A DNA stretch of 64,000 bases from Myxococcus stipitatus (GTDB lineage Bacteria > Myxococcota > Myxococcia > Myxococcales > Myxococcaceae): the NCBI RefSeq assembly GCF_038561935.1, contig NZ_CP102770.1:8494001-8558000 (forward strand). Direction: 5' to 3'. The notes beneath the pieces were generated by a model. It ran no database searches and had not been told where the DNA came from. It saw only the letters and a list, made by a program, of their open reading frames with translations. Below, piece after piece: positions 51,218 through 59,874 of the stretch. Numbering within the stretch: the first letter of the stretch is position 1; every line of letters begins with the position of its first letter. The translations under genes were made by a program, and so were the position numbers.

Positions 51218-52777
51218 ATGGCCTCTTGGCTCGATATCGCGTTCCGCCGCCCCGTCCCCACGCCCCCCGCGCAGCAACCGCAGCAGCCCCCCGCGCAGCC
51301 GGCCACCCCGCCATCCGCGACCGGCCCGTCCACGAAGGACGAGTTCGTCGCGAGCACGAACGCCGCCACGGGACCGGACCTCACGGGCGCGCCGCAAATC
51401 CAGACGCTGGCGGCCACCCCCGAGGGCGAGAACACGCCCTCCACGGGCCCCACCGCGAAGCCCGCCTCGGAGTACAGCCGGCCGAGCGGCGTCGAGGGCG
51501 ATGCCATGGACGTGGACCTGGCCTTCAAGCTGGGCGGGCCCTCCCAGGCGGCGCAGGCGCTGGCGGACCTCACGCTCAAGAATCGCGACGTGCCCGGCTA
51601 TGCCGACTCGCTGCTCAAGGCCTCCGCGCCGACGCTCCAGTCCATCTCCGACAAGCTGGGTGAGCGCACGAGCAAGGGCGGCCTGGACGACAAGAAGAAG
51701 GACTCCTTCGGCAAGTACAACACCACCTACGAGACGCTGAAGGGCCTGGCCGTGGTCGCCGACAAGGCCGGCCCCGAGGGCCTGAAGCTCCTGGGCCAGT
51801 CCCTCGCCTCGGCCACGCCCAACAAGGGCGAAATCAACCAGCTCGACGACAAGCTGAACGAGCTGGGGGACGAGAAGGTGCCGGGACTGGAGAAGCTCGC
51901 GGGCACGCTCGTGACGGAGCTGGAGGCCTCCGGCAAGAACAAGGCGGCGAAGGAGCTGCGCAAGGAATACAAGCCGCTCGCGGAAGTGCCCGCCGCGCCG
52001 CCCCCGGGCAACCGCTGGACGCCCGGCACGCCGCTGAGCGAGGCCAAGAACGCCCACACCACCAACACGCGCTCGGACTTCGACCACGCCAAGAACGGGG
52101 ACTACACCTGGTTCGAGGGCGACGTCCGCATGGAGTTCAACCGCGAGGGCAAAATCGAGATGCGCCACGACGAGGGCAATGAGACCGGCGACAACCTCAC
52201 GCTCACGGAGTGGCTGAACAAGGGCAAGGAGCTGGGCGTCGGCCTCAAGCTGGATGTGAAGGACGACAGGGTCTTCGACAACCGCTTCCTGGAAGAGGTC
52301 CGCGCCTCCGGCGTCCCGGACAACAAGCTGATGTTCAACTACGGCTTCGGCAAGGCGGCGGACGAGGGCGCCAGGACGCGGGCCATGTTCCCCGGCGCCA
52401 CGCTCGCCCTCAACCCTCCCGGCGGCCCGATGAATGAGCAGGTGGACAAGCTCATCGGCCAGGTCACCAGCATCAACGACGCGAACAAGCTGCCGAGCAC
52501 CGGCCCCAACAAGCCCCCCGTCACCTTCGTCTTCGAGTACGGCAAGCACCCCACGGACCCGGCGCTCATCAACAAGCTGAAGGAGTACGGCACCATCTCC
52601 ATCTGGCGCGGAAACACCTTCCAGAGCCTGAGCGTCGAGGACTCGACGAAGAACCTCCGGAACCTGGGCATCGACGGGATGATCGACCTCAAGGAGAGCG
52701 CCGTGAGCGCGGTCACCGAGACCTTCAAGGACGCGGTCAAGAACACGGTCCAGGGCCTCATCCCTCGCCGATTCTGA
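51218..52777 (+). CDS. Protein with C-terminal menorin/FAM151-like (PLC-like TIM barrel) domain
   Basis: 519 aa with no signal peptide. Residues 10-100 are Pro/Thr/Ala-rich and disordered; 100-265 are helical and charged. Residues about 278-470 match the pattern of the FAM151/menorin (DUF2181) family, a relative of glycerophosphodiesterase/PLC-type TIM barrels: WFEGDVRMEF...IEMRHD (acidic strand end, then the 'xMxH' strand), LTLTEWLNKGKEL and GLKLDVKD. The C-terminus ends in Lys/Arg. Bacterial members are scarcely characterised. The disordered Pro-rich N-terminus recalls myxobacterial proteins delivered by secretion systems or used as toxins, but there is no direct evidence. ATG chosen with GGAGC upstream. 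Confidence 0.65.
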   Translation: MASWLDIAFRRPVPTPPAQQPQQPPAQPATPPSATGPSTKDEFVASTNAATGPDLTGAPQIQTLAATPEGENTPSTGPTAKPASEYSRPSGVEGDAMDVDLAFKLGGPSQAAQALADLTLKNRDVPGYADSLLKASAPTLQSISDKLGERTSKGGLDDKKKDSFGKYNTTYETLKGLAVVADKAGPEGLKLLGQSLASATPNKGEINQLDDKLNELGDEKVPGLEKLAGTLVTELEASGKNKAAKELRKEYKPLAEVPAAPPPGNRWTPGTPLSEAKNAHTTNTRSDFDHAKNGDYTWFEGDVRMEFNREGKIEMRHDEGNETGDNLTLTEWLNKGKELGVGLKLDVKDDRVFDNRFLEEVRASGVPDNKLMFNYGFGKAADEGARTRAMFPGATLALNPPGGPMNEQVDKLIGQVTSINDANKLPSTGPNKPPVTFVFEYGKHPTDPALINKLKEYGTISIWRGNTFQSLSVEDSTKNLRNLGIDGMIDLKESAVSAVTETFKDAVKNTVQGLIPRRF

Positions 52778-52863
52778 CCCTCGACGCCGTGGCGCCCGGC
52801 CCATTCGTTCTTTTATTTGCTATTGAAACACAGTGACCAATGCAAGATGCAATCTCCACCCTC

Positions 52864-52870
52864 AAGGAGG
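52864..52870 (+). promoter_or_regulatory. Strong ribosome-binding site selecting a TTG start
   Basis: AAGGAGG lies 5 nt before TTG at 52876, in frame with an ATG 36 bp earlier that lacks such a site. Starting at the TTG gives a textbook lipoprotein signal peptide, so this site decides the start. Confidence 0.75.
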
Positions 52871-52875
52871 ACCTC

Positions 52876-54855
52876 TTGCAACGGCTCTCATCCCGACTCG
52901 GCGCGCTCATGGCCTGCGCGCTCATGGGCTGTGGTACCCCTGAAGCCACCGACGGCACGACGTCGCCCGCATCCCAGCGGGCGGCGCTGGACACGCTCGT
53001 CAACGTGACGCTGAACAAGCCCGCCACCGCCAGCGTCAGCCAGGACCCGTTCCGTCCGGAGTACGCGGTGGACGGCGACATCACCAGCGACGACTCGCGG
53101 TGGTGCCCCGGCATCTACAACCCGACGCGCCTGCTCGACATCGACCTCCAGGGGACGTTCGACCTGGTCCGGATGGAGCTCTATACCGGTTACCGGGACA
53201 TCCGCCCCATCAAGAGCTACGAGCTGTTCTACGACGACGGGACGGGCTGGAGGCCGCTGCCCGGCGCCAGCCAGACGAACAACACCAGCATCGCGGTCTT
53301 CACCACCTTCTCCCAGCCAGTCACCGCGAAGAAGGTGCGCTTCTCCTGCACGGACACGCTGGCGGACAACTGCCGGGTGAAGGAGCTGTGGGTCTTCGGC
53401 GCGCCCCACGAGGGGCAGGTCAACATCCCACCCGTGGTCAACGCGGGAGCGGACCGCGCCCTCACCCTGCCCGCCACCAGCGTGAGCCTGACGGGCAGCG
53501 CCACCGACGCGGATGGCGTCGTGAGCTCGCTGCTCTGGACGCAGGTGAGCGGCCCCGTGGCGACGCTGGCAAGCACCACCACCGCCACCCTCGGCGTGGC
53601 GGGCCTCTCCGTGGGCACGTCCGTCTTCCGCCTCACCGCCACGGACGACGCGGGGGCGTCGAGCTTCGACGACGTGAGCGTGACGGTGGCGCCCGCGCCG
53701 GACGTCCTCACCAACGTGGCGCTCAACAAGCCCGCCGTCGCCGGCACCGCCTCCGCGTCCTATCCCGCGCCCCTCGCGGTGGACGGCTCGCTCACCACCC
53801 GGTGGGAGTCCACCTACGCCTTCATGACGCACAACTACCTGGACGTGGACCTCCAGGGCCTGCACGAGGTGAGCAGCGCGGAGCTGCACATGTCCACCTC
53901 CGCGACCTCGGCCTTCGCCATGACCGCCTTCGAGCTCCAGGCATGGGACGGCGGCTGCTGGAAGACCATCCCGGGCACCGTCGTGGAGAGCCATCCCGTC
54001 ACCACCCCCCTGAGGACCCTCACCTTCACCGCGCCGGTCCACACCGACAAGGTCCGCGTGGTTTGCAAGGACAAGCCCTACTGCCGGCTGCGCGAGCTCA
54101 AGCTCCTGGGCAAGCCCAGCACCGTCACGCCCACCGGCCCCACCACCTGCGCCGCCGGCCAGCAGACCGTGGTCCGCAACCTCCGCTACGACTACGCGCT
54201 CTTCCTCCCCGCGCGGTACAACGACGACCGCACCACGACCTGGCCCGTCATCATCTCGTTGCATGGGGTGGGCGGCAACACGCTCACGGCCGACCACACC
54301 GCGGTGCTGGCCAGCCCCGAGGGCCTGGCCAAGCAGTTCAACTCCGCCAGCTTCCGCGCGGCGATGAAAGCCATCGTCATCTCCCCCAACCAGCGCATGC
54401 CGTTCGTCACCAACGGGGATGCCTGGTTCAACAACGCCTCGGTGCTCGCGCTGCTGGATGACGTCAAGCGCGACTACCGCGTCGACCTGGACCGCGTGTA
54501 CCTCACCGGCCTGAGCGGCGGCGCCAACACCGGCTTCGAGATGCTCCTCGCCTCCACCGCGGAGTTCGCGGCCTTCGTCCCCGTCGCCATCACCCACGTC
54601 TACGCGACGAACCCCAACCTCTGCGGCCTGAAGACGCTACCCATCTGGGCCTTCCAGGGTGCCCTGGACGAGCCGTCGCGCGCCACGGACATCAAGACGC
54701 AGCTCGACACGGCGTGCGGCGCGGGCCCCAGCGCCATGCGTGACGTCACCGTCTATCCCGGCGCGGGCCACAGCGGCGCCACGTGGGACACCGCCTACGC
54801 CACCCTGCCGCTCTACGACTGGCTGCTCCAGCAGCGCATCAGCCAGCGCCCGTAG
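52876..54855 (+). CDS. Lipoprotein with discoidin (F5/8C), PKD-like and esterase/depolymerase domains
   Basis: 659 aa from the TTG at 52876. The N-terminus ends in the lipobox LMGC (Cys about 19). Two discoidin/F5/8C-like galactose-binding domains (about 40-165 and 265-400, each beginning NVxLNKPA) flank a PKD/Ig-like domain (about 168-260, VNAGADRALTLPATSVSLTGSATDADG). The C-terminal 230 residues are an alpha/beta hydrolase of the PHB-depolymerase/feruloyl-esterase (LpqC-like) type with nucleophile S547 in TGLSGGAN, an Asp in FQGALDEP and a His in GAGHSGA. Exported and lipid-anchored; the discoidin modules probably bind glycans while the esterase attacks an ester-linked substrate. Specificity unknown. 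Confidence 0.85.
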   Translation: MQRLSSRLGALMACALMGCGTPEATDGTTSPASQRAALDTLVNVTLNKPATASVSQDPFRPEYAVDGDITSDDSRWCPGIYNPTRLLDIDLQGTFDLVRMELYTGYRDIRPIKSYELFYDDGTGWRPLPGASQTNNTSIAVFTTFSQPVTAKKVRFSCTDTLADNCRVKELWVFGAPHEGQVNIPPVVNAGADRALTLPATSVSLTGSATDADGVVSSLLWTQVSGPVATLASTTTATLGVAGLSVGTSVFRLTATDDAGASSFDDVSVTVAPAPDVLTNVALNKPAVAGTASASYPAPLAVDGSLTTRWESTYAFMTHNYLDVDLQGLHEVSSAELHMSTSATSAFAMTAFELQAWDGGCWKTIPGTVVESHPVTTPLRTLTFTAPVHTDKVRVVCKDKPYCRLRELKLLGKPSTVTPTGPTTCAAGQQTVVRNLRYDYALFLPARYNDDRTTTWPVIISLHGVGGNTLTADHTAVLASPEGLAKQFNSASFRAAMKAIVISPNQRMPFVTNGDAWFNNASVLALLDDVKRDYRVDLDRVYLTGLSGGANTGFEMLLASTAEFAAFVPVAITHVYATNPNLCGLKTLPIWAFQGALDEPSRATDIKTQLDTACGAGPSAMRDVTVYPGAGHSGATWDTAYATLPLYDWLLQQRISQRP

Positions 54856-54991
54856 TCCCCGAAGCGAGACATGGGCCGCCAGCGTCTCATCCCAGCCGGC
54901 GGCCCTTCCAGGTCGAGGGGACTCGCCAGCCCCCAGGCAGGATGTGCTACGCACCCTCCCATCACCTTCCGCGACATGGGTGGGAGACCGA

Positions 54992-55759
54992 ATGCAAGCA
55001 GTCCGCTGGGCGGCACGGGTGGCATGCATCCTGGGCGTGGTGTGGAGTTCCTCCGCGCAGGCGGGGCCGCGGCCCTTCATCTGGACCTTCGACACCGACA
55101 TCGTCCCCAAGGGCGACGTGGAGCTGGAGCAGTGGCTGTGGGCGCGCAGCCGCTCCCCGGGTGCTCCGGAGAGGCCGTCGGCCTACTGGCTCTGGTGGGC
55201 CCCCGTGCTGGGCATGAGCCAGCACCTGGAGCTGGCCATCCCCTTCCAGGTCCGCGCCACCCGGGGCGTCACCGAGCTGGACTCGTTCGAGGCGGACTTC
55301 CGCTACCGCCTCTTCCCCCGGGGAGATGATCGCCCGTTCCAGCCGCTCGTCCGCGCCGTCTGGCATCAGTCCGTGCGAGGCGCCAGCCCCTCGCGCGTGG
55401 ACCTGGACCTGGTGGGCTCCTACCAGTGGGAGAGCGGCCTGCGCGTGGCGCTGGACCTGGGCACCCAGGTGGGAATCCCGGGCCTGCGCGGGGGGGACGC
55501 CCCCGTGCGCATCCTGGGCACGTACTCCGTGGGGGCGTCCTATCCGCTCATCGCGGACGAGCTGCGGCTCTCCGTCGAGTCCCTCGGTGAGTTCGGCCTG
55601 AAGGAGCTGGACCACGACCCGCGCCTGTTCGTCGGGCCCAGCGTGGCGTGGACCTTCGGGCGCATGTGGCTCACCGCGGGGACACTCGTCGGCCTGACGT
55701 TCGCCTCCTCCGATACGCCCCGTTTCATGCCGAGGCTCATATGGGCCGTCGCCCTCTGA
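54992..55759 (+). CDS. Exported beta-rich protein, likely outer-membrane barrel
   Basis: 255 aa from the ATG at 54992 (GGGAG upstream). The signal peptide ends SSSAQA. The mature part has alternating hydrophobic/polar strands (FEADFRYRLFP, VDLDLVGSYQWESGLRVALDLG), consistent with a 10- to 12-strand outer-membrane barrel. No named family was recognised. Its 3' end overlaps the cupredoxin gene by 19 bp, and the adenylate cyclase follows, so the three form a probable operon. Confidence 0.7.
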   Translation: MQAVRWAARVACILGVVWSSSAQAGPRPFIWTFDTDIVPKGDVELEQWLWARSRSPGAPERPSAYWLWWAPVLGMSQHLELAIPFQVRATRGVTELDSFEADFRYRLFPRGDDRPFQPLVRAVWHQSVRGASPSRVDLDLVGSYQWESGLRVALDLGTQVGIPGLRGGDAPVRILGTYSVGASYPLIADELRLSVESLGEFGLKELDHDPRLFVGPSVAWTFGRMWLTAGTLVGLTFASSDTPRFMPRLIWAVAL

Positions 55760-56448
55760 CACTCCTCCTCCTCGCGGGCCTGCTCCTGGCCCCCCTCGCG
55801 CGCGCCGAGACGGGCGTCGTCCAGGGCGAGGTGCGCGTCCTGGTCCAGAAGCCCGACGGCTCGACGCACCCGAAGGAAGACCGCTCCGGCGTGGTCGTCT
55901 ACATCACCGGCTACACCGAGGAGCCACCCGCGGAGGTGGCTCGGATGAACCAGCGGAACAAGACGTTCTTCCCCGCCGTGCTGCCCATCGTCGTGGGGCA
56001 GAAGGTGGAGTTCTCCAACCGGGACGTCGTGCTGCACAACGTCTTCTCCCGCTCCGTGGCGCGGCAGTTCGACGCGGGCAAGAACCGGCCGGGGGAGAGC
56101 TACTTCGAGACCTTCACGAAGACAGGCATCGTGGACGTCTACTGCGACATCCACGAGCAGATGGTGGCCACGGTCGTCGTGGTCCCCAACCGCGCGTTCG
56201 CGGTGACGGACAAGGACGGGCGCTTCGAGCTGCGGGGCGTGAAGCCCGGGCGCCATCCCCTCTTCGCGGTGCACCGACGCGACGCGAAGAGCGACATCGC
56301 CCGCGCGGAGGTGGTCGTGGAGGCGGGAGGCACGACGAGCGCCACGCTGGAGCTCACGGAGGTACACGCCGACGCGCCCCACCTGGACAAGCGCGGCAGG
56401 AAGTACATCCCCCGCGGGAGCGGCTACACCGACAAGCGCGGCCCGTAG
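55741..56448 (+). CDS. Exported cupredoxin-like (plastocyanin-type) protein
   Basis: 235 aa. The signal peptide ends PLARA. The cupredoxin domain has a complete type 1 copper site: H99 (VVLHNVF), C135, H138 and M141 (YCDIHEQM). After it comes a carboxypeptidase-regulatory-like beta domain (AVTDKDGRFELRGVKPGRHPLFAV) and a basic tail. It is probably periplasmic or outer-membrane-associated and may carry electrons or copper. The start overlaps the upstream barrel gene by 19 bp; the cyclase gene begins 41 bp downstream. Confidence 0.8.
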   Translation: MGRRPLTLLLLAGLLLAPLARAETGVVQGEVRVLVQKPDGSTHPKEDRSGVVVYITGYTEEPPAEVARMNQRNKTFFPAVLPIVVGQKVEFSNRDVVLHNVFSRSVARQFDAGKNRPGESYFETFTKTGIVDVYCDIHEQMVATVVVVPNRAFAVTDKDGRFELRGVKPGRHPLFAVHRRDAKSDIARAEVVVEAGGTTSATLELTEVHADAPHLDKRGRKYIPRGSGYTDKRGP

Positions 56449-56489
56449 GCTCGCGGGGCGACCCCGAGGGCGGCTATCCTCGCCGCCCG

Positions 56490-58508
56490 GTGACGCTCAC
56501 CCGAAAACTCATCCTGGCCTTCGTGGCGCTCGCGGGCGCGTCGCTCATCAGCGCGCTGGTGCTCACCACGCTCGCGGTGGAGTCCGCCGCCAAGCAGAAG
56601 ATCGCCAGCGACCTGGAGCGCACGCTGGAGGCCTTCCAGCAGCTCTCCCGCTCCAGCCAGGAGCGCATCCGCGACGTGGCCGAGGCCCGCACGCTGGACC
56701 GCTCCTTCAAGGACATGTCGCTGTCGGTCAACTCCGTGGACGACGAGGCCGGACTCGGCGACGCGACCTCGGAGACCCGAGGCATCCTCTTCGCGCGTGA
56801 GGTCATCGTCTCCGCCGACACCGAGGCCTTCGGCTGGAGCCGGGACGCCTCGCTGCCCTGGGCCTTCTTCAACGCCAGCGGGCGACTGGTCTACACCCAC
56901 GCGGCCCCCGAGCAGCTGGGAGAGCAGCCGCTGGACCTCCCGCTCCTGGCCGCCGCGCTCGACAAAGGCCCCACCGCCGCGCTCTGGTCTCCCGCGCAGC
57001 TCCAGAAGCTGCCCTTCACCTTCGTCGCGCCAGGACAGGTGCGCGAGGGAGACCTGCTGCTCGTCCATGCCCAGCCCGCCTACGGCGTCAACCACAGCCG
57101 CATGGGCGTGGTGCTGTCCGGGCAGTGGGTGAAGGACGTGCTCCTGGGAGACCCTCTCGCTCCTCGGACGCCGGGGCCGCAGATGGCGGACACCCGGGCC
57201 CGCTTCGCCCTGCGCGCGGAGGACGGCGCCACCGCCTCCCAGCTCGCTCCGGGCACGACCCTGGACTGTCACGGCCTCAAGCCCGGGGAGACGCGCGACG
57301 TCCACCTGGGCGGCACGCACTACCTGGTGCGCGGAGGCATCCTCAGCGGCGTGGACGGGACGCGGCTGGGGGAGGTGTTCGTCCTGCGCGACTTCGACGC
57401 CGAAATCACCCCCGTGCTCCAGCGCTTCCGTCGCTGGCTGGTGCCCACGGCCGTGGGCATCGCGCTGTTCGCGCTGGCGGCGGCGGTCTTCATGGCGCGA
57501 GGACTGGCCTCGCCGCTCGTGCAGCTGGAGGCCGCGGCGGGGCGCGTGCGGCTGGGGGACCTCACCGTCGAGGTGCCCGTGCGCGGCACCGATGAAGTGG
57601 GCCGCGTGGCGCAGTCCTTCAACGAGATGGTCAGCGGCCTGCGCCAGCGGGACCAGATCAAGGGCCTCTTCAAGCGCTACCTCGCGCCCCAGGTGGTGGA
57701 CGAGCTCATCAAGAACCCGGAGAAGGCCGCGCCCGGCGGAGAGCGCAAGCTGCTCACGGTCCTCTTCAGCGACCTGGTGGGCTTCACGTCCTTGAGCGAG
57801 CAGCTCAGCCCCGAGGAGCTCGTCGCCCTGCTCAACACCTACTTCGAGCAGGCCACGGGCGTGCTCACGAAGCACGGCGCCACGCTCGACAAGTTCATCG
57901 GCGACGCCATCATGTGCTTCTGGAACGCGCCGCTGCCGCTGGAGGACCACGCCGCGCGCGCGTGCCTCACGGCGCTGGACCTGGTGGCGGTGGTGGACCG
58001 GCTGTCGCCGCTGTTCGAGGCGCGGGGCCTGCCCCGGCTCGACTGCCGCATCGGCATCAACACGGGCCACGCGGTGGCGGGCAACCTGGGCTCCAGCGCG
58101 GCGCAGGACTACACCGTGATTGGCGACACGGTGAACCTGGCCTCGCGGCTGGAAGGCGCCGCCAAGGTCTACGGCACGCGGACGCTGGTGGCCGAGGAGA
58201 CGCTGCTCGCGGCGCGCGGCGCGGTGGTGGCCCGGGAGCTGGACCTCCTGCGCGTCAAGGGCAGGCAGCACCCCGTGCGGGTCTTCGAACTGGTGGGCCC
58301 GGCGGGCACGCCCCTCCCCGCGCACCTCGCGCGCTTCGCGCAAGGGCTCGCCCTCTACCGGGCCCGCCGCTTCACCGAGGCCCGCGCCGCCTTCCGGGCC
58401 TCCCCCGACGACGTGCCCTCCCAGCGCTTCGCCGCGCGGTGCGACAGCCTGGAGGTGACGCCGCCCCCGGAGGACTGGGACGGCGTCTTCACGCTCGACA
58501 GCAAGTAG
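56490..58508 (+). CDS. Membrane-bound class III adenylate cyclase with periplasmic sensor and HAMP
   Basis: 672 aa from a GTG with no obvious ribosome-binding site, suggesting coupling to the gene before it. TM1 (about 5-28), a periplasmic sensor region of about 270 residues, TM2 (about 313-335), HAMP (335-390, ending DEVGRVAQSFNEM), then the cyclase domain. Metal-binding D428 (FSDLVGFT) and D472 (KFIGDAIM), the substrate-selecting Lys in TLDKFIGD and the Asp in QDYTVIGDTVNLASRLE are present, so it should make cAMP from ATP. The C-terminus has a short TPR-like helix pair. It probably senses an extracytoplasmic signal, perhaps one handled by the two exported proteins encoded before it. Confidence 0.9.
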   Translation: MTLTRKLILAFVALAGASLISALVLTTLAVESAAKQKIASDLERTLEAFQQLSRSSQERIRDVAEARTLDRSFKDMSLSVNSVDDEAGLGDATSETRGILFAREVIVSADTEAFGWSRDASLPWAFFNASGRLVYTHAAPEQLGEQPLDLPLLAAALDKGPTAALWSPAQLQKLPFTFVAPGQVREGDLLLVHAQPAYGVNHSRMGVVLSGQWVKDVLLGDPLAPRTPGPQMADTRARFALRAEDGATASQLAPGTTLDCHGLKPGETRDVHLGGTHYLVRGGILSGVDGTRLGEVFVLRDFDAEITPVLQRFRRWLVPTAVGIALFALAAAVFMARGLASPLVQLEAAAGRVRLGDLTVEVPVRGTDEVGRVAQSFNEMVSGLRQRDQIKGLFKRYLAPQVVDELIKNPEKAAPGGERKLLTVLFSDLVGFTSLSEQLSPEELVALLNTYFEQATGVLTKHGATLDKFIGDAIMCFWNAPLPLEDHAARACLTALDLVAVVDRLSPLFEARGLPRLDCRIGINTGHAVAGNLGSSAAQDYTVIGDTVNLASRLEGAAKVYGTRTLVAEETLLAARGAVVARELDLLRVKGRQHPVRVFELVGPAGTPLPAHLARFAQGLALYRARRFTEARAAFRASPDDVPSQRFAARCDSLEVTPPPEDWDGVFTLDSK

Positions 58509-58544
58509 CAGGCGCTCCCGGACTCGCGGGAGCGGCCCGCCACC

Positions 58545-59153
58545 TCACGCCAGCAGGCCTTCCGCCTTGAGCGCCTCGCGCACGGCGGGACGCGCGGCGA
58601 CGCGCTCCTGGAACGCGAGCACGTTGGGGAAGCCCGACAGGTCCAACTGCACGAACTTCGCCCAGCGGGTGACGGTGAAGAGGTAGGCGTCCGCGGCGGT
58701 GAAGGTGTCGCCGAAGAGGTACGGCCGGCCCGCCAGGCGCTCCTCGATGAGCTTGTAGCGCTTCTGCAGGTACGACTTGCGCTCCTCGCGCGTGGCGTCG
58801 GGCGTCGCGGGGCTGAAGAGCGGCGAGTAGCTCTTGTGCAGCTCGGAGTTGATGTAGCCCAGCATCTCCTGCTGCTGATAGCGCTCACGGGAGCCGGCCG
58901 GCGCGACCAGCTTGGACGCGGGACGCTGGTCGCCCAGGTACTGGACGATGGCGGGACCTTCGGTGAGCACGTCGCCGGGCTCGAGCTCGAGCGCGGGCAC
59001 ATAGCCCTTGGGGTTCACCTTCCAGAAGTCTCCGCCACCCTCCATGACCTTCGTCTGCGTGTCGACCTTGGTGAACTGCAGGTCGATGCCCGCCTCACGC
59101 GCGACGATGTGGGGCGAGAGCGAGCAGGCGCCGGGAGCGAAATAGAGCTTCAT
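58545..59153 (-). CDS. gst: Glutathione S-transferase, beta class
   Basis: 202 aa. Thioredoxin-fold N-domain MKLYFAPGACSLSPHI with Cys10, the beta-class active-site residue, plus the glutathione-binding GYVPALEL (cis-Pro) and LTEGPAIVQYL elements; helical C-domain with TAADAYLF. Cytoplasmic conjugation or thiol-redox enzyme. ATG with GAGGAAAA upstream. Divergently transcribed from an HxlR-type regulator over an intergenic region with repeated GGTAAC sites, so it is probably that regulator's target. Confidence 0.93.
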   Translation of the reverse strand: MKLYFAPGACSLSPHIVAREAGIDLQFTKVDTQTKVMEGGGDFWKVNPKGYVPALELEPGDVLTEGPAIVQYLGDQRPASKLVAPAGSRERYQQQEMLGYINSELHKSYSPLFSPATPDATREERKSYLQKRYKLIEERLAGRPYLFGDTFTAADAYLFTVTRWAKFVQLDLSGFPNVLAFQERVAARPAVREALKAEGLLA

Positions 59154-59191
59154 GGGTTTTCCTCGTGGCTGGGGTGAAAAGGCGCCGCGAA

Positions 59192-59282
59192 GGTAACGAG
59201 GGGAGTTACCGAAGGATAGTAACGAGACTATGGTAACGGCACTTTCGACTCACCTCCTGGTAACTACTCACCGCCTGGTAAC
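59192..59282. promoter_or_regulatory. Array of GGTAAC half-sites between gst and hxlR
   Basis: GGTAAC at 59192, its inverse GTTACC at 59205 (7-bp gap, forming a dyad), AGTAAC at 59218, GGTAAC at 59232, 59259 and 59277. Six near-identical half-sites in 91 bp, in a locally AT-richer stretch between the divergent genes, point to HxlR binding and shared autoregulation. Confidence 0.6.
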
Positions 59283-59304
59283 CACCCGCTTCCTGGAGTC
59301 ATCG

Positions 59305-59709
59305 ATGTCGCTCAAGCAGAGGAAGAGCAAGGCCCCTCCCCCGCCCCCCGGGTGTCCCATGCGCACGTGCATGTCGTTGCTGGGCGGCGTGTGGACGCCG
59401 AACGTCATCTGGCATCTGTCGGGAGGGCCTCGGAGATTCGGCGAGCTCCTCAAGGACATCCCAGGCATCTCGCCCAAGGTGCTCACCACGCGCCTGAGGG
59501 AGCTGGAGGCCAAGGGCGCCGTGGCGCGCGAGGTGCAGCCCACGTCGCCTCCGTCGGTGGAGTACGCGCTGTCGGAGCTGGGCATGGAGCTGGTGCCAGT
59601 GATTGACGCCATCGTCCGCGTGGGCACGCGGCTGAAGCACCTGAACGGTGGGGGCTACCCCGAGGAGCCGGAGCGCCCGGCGCGCCGCCGGGCCGCTCTT
59701 GCATCATAG
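59305..59709 (+). CDS. HxlR-family winged-helix transcriptional regulator
   Basis: 134 aa from the ATG at 59305 (GGAG 8 nt upstream); an upstream frame start at 59230 lies inside the operator array. HxlR signature: CPMRTCMSLLGGVWTPNVIWHLSGGPRRFGELLKDIPGISPKVLTTRLRELEAKG, with two Cys near the N-terminus that may sense thiol-reactive or electrophilic compounds, as in HypR/QorR-type members. C-terminal tail of about 25 Arg-rich residues. Divergent from a glutathione S-transferase, a pairing that suggests electrophile-responsive control. Confidence 0.9.
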   Translation: MSLKQRKSKAPPPPPGCPMRTCMSLLGGVWTPNVIWHLSGGPRRFGELLKDIPGISPKVLTTRLRELEAKGAVAREVQPTSPPSVEYALSELGMELVPVIDAIVRVGTRLKHLNGGGYPEEPERPARRRAALAS

Positions 59710-59874
59710 ACACCACGGCCCGCCATGGGCCTGGCTTCGCACTCATTGAGCAACTGTCAAGAGGTTGCGACTGTACCCCCTGCAACACATTGCCGGGCAC
59801 GGAAGACTGTCATCGCGGGAGCCAGAATAGGCTCGGACCTCGCCCCCTCCAGGGGCTCTCCCGAGAGGTCTCCG

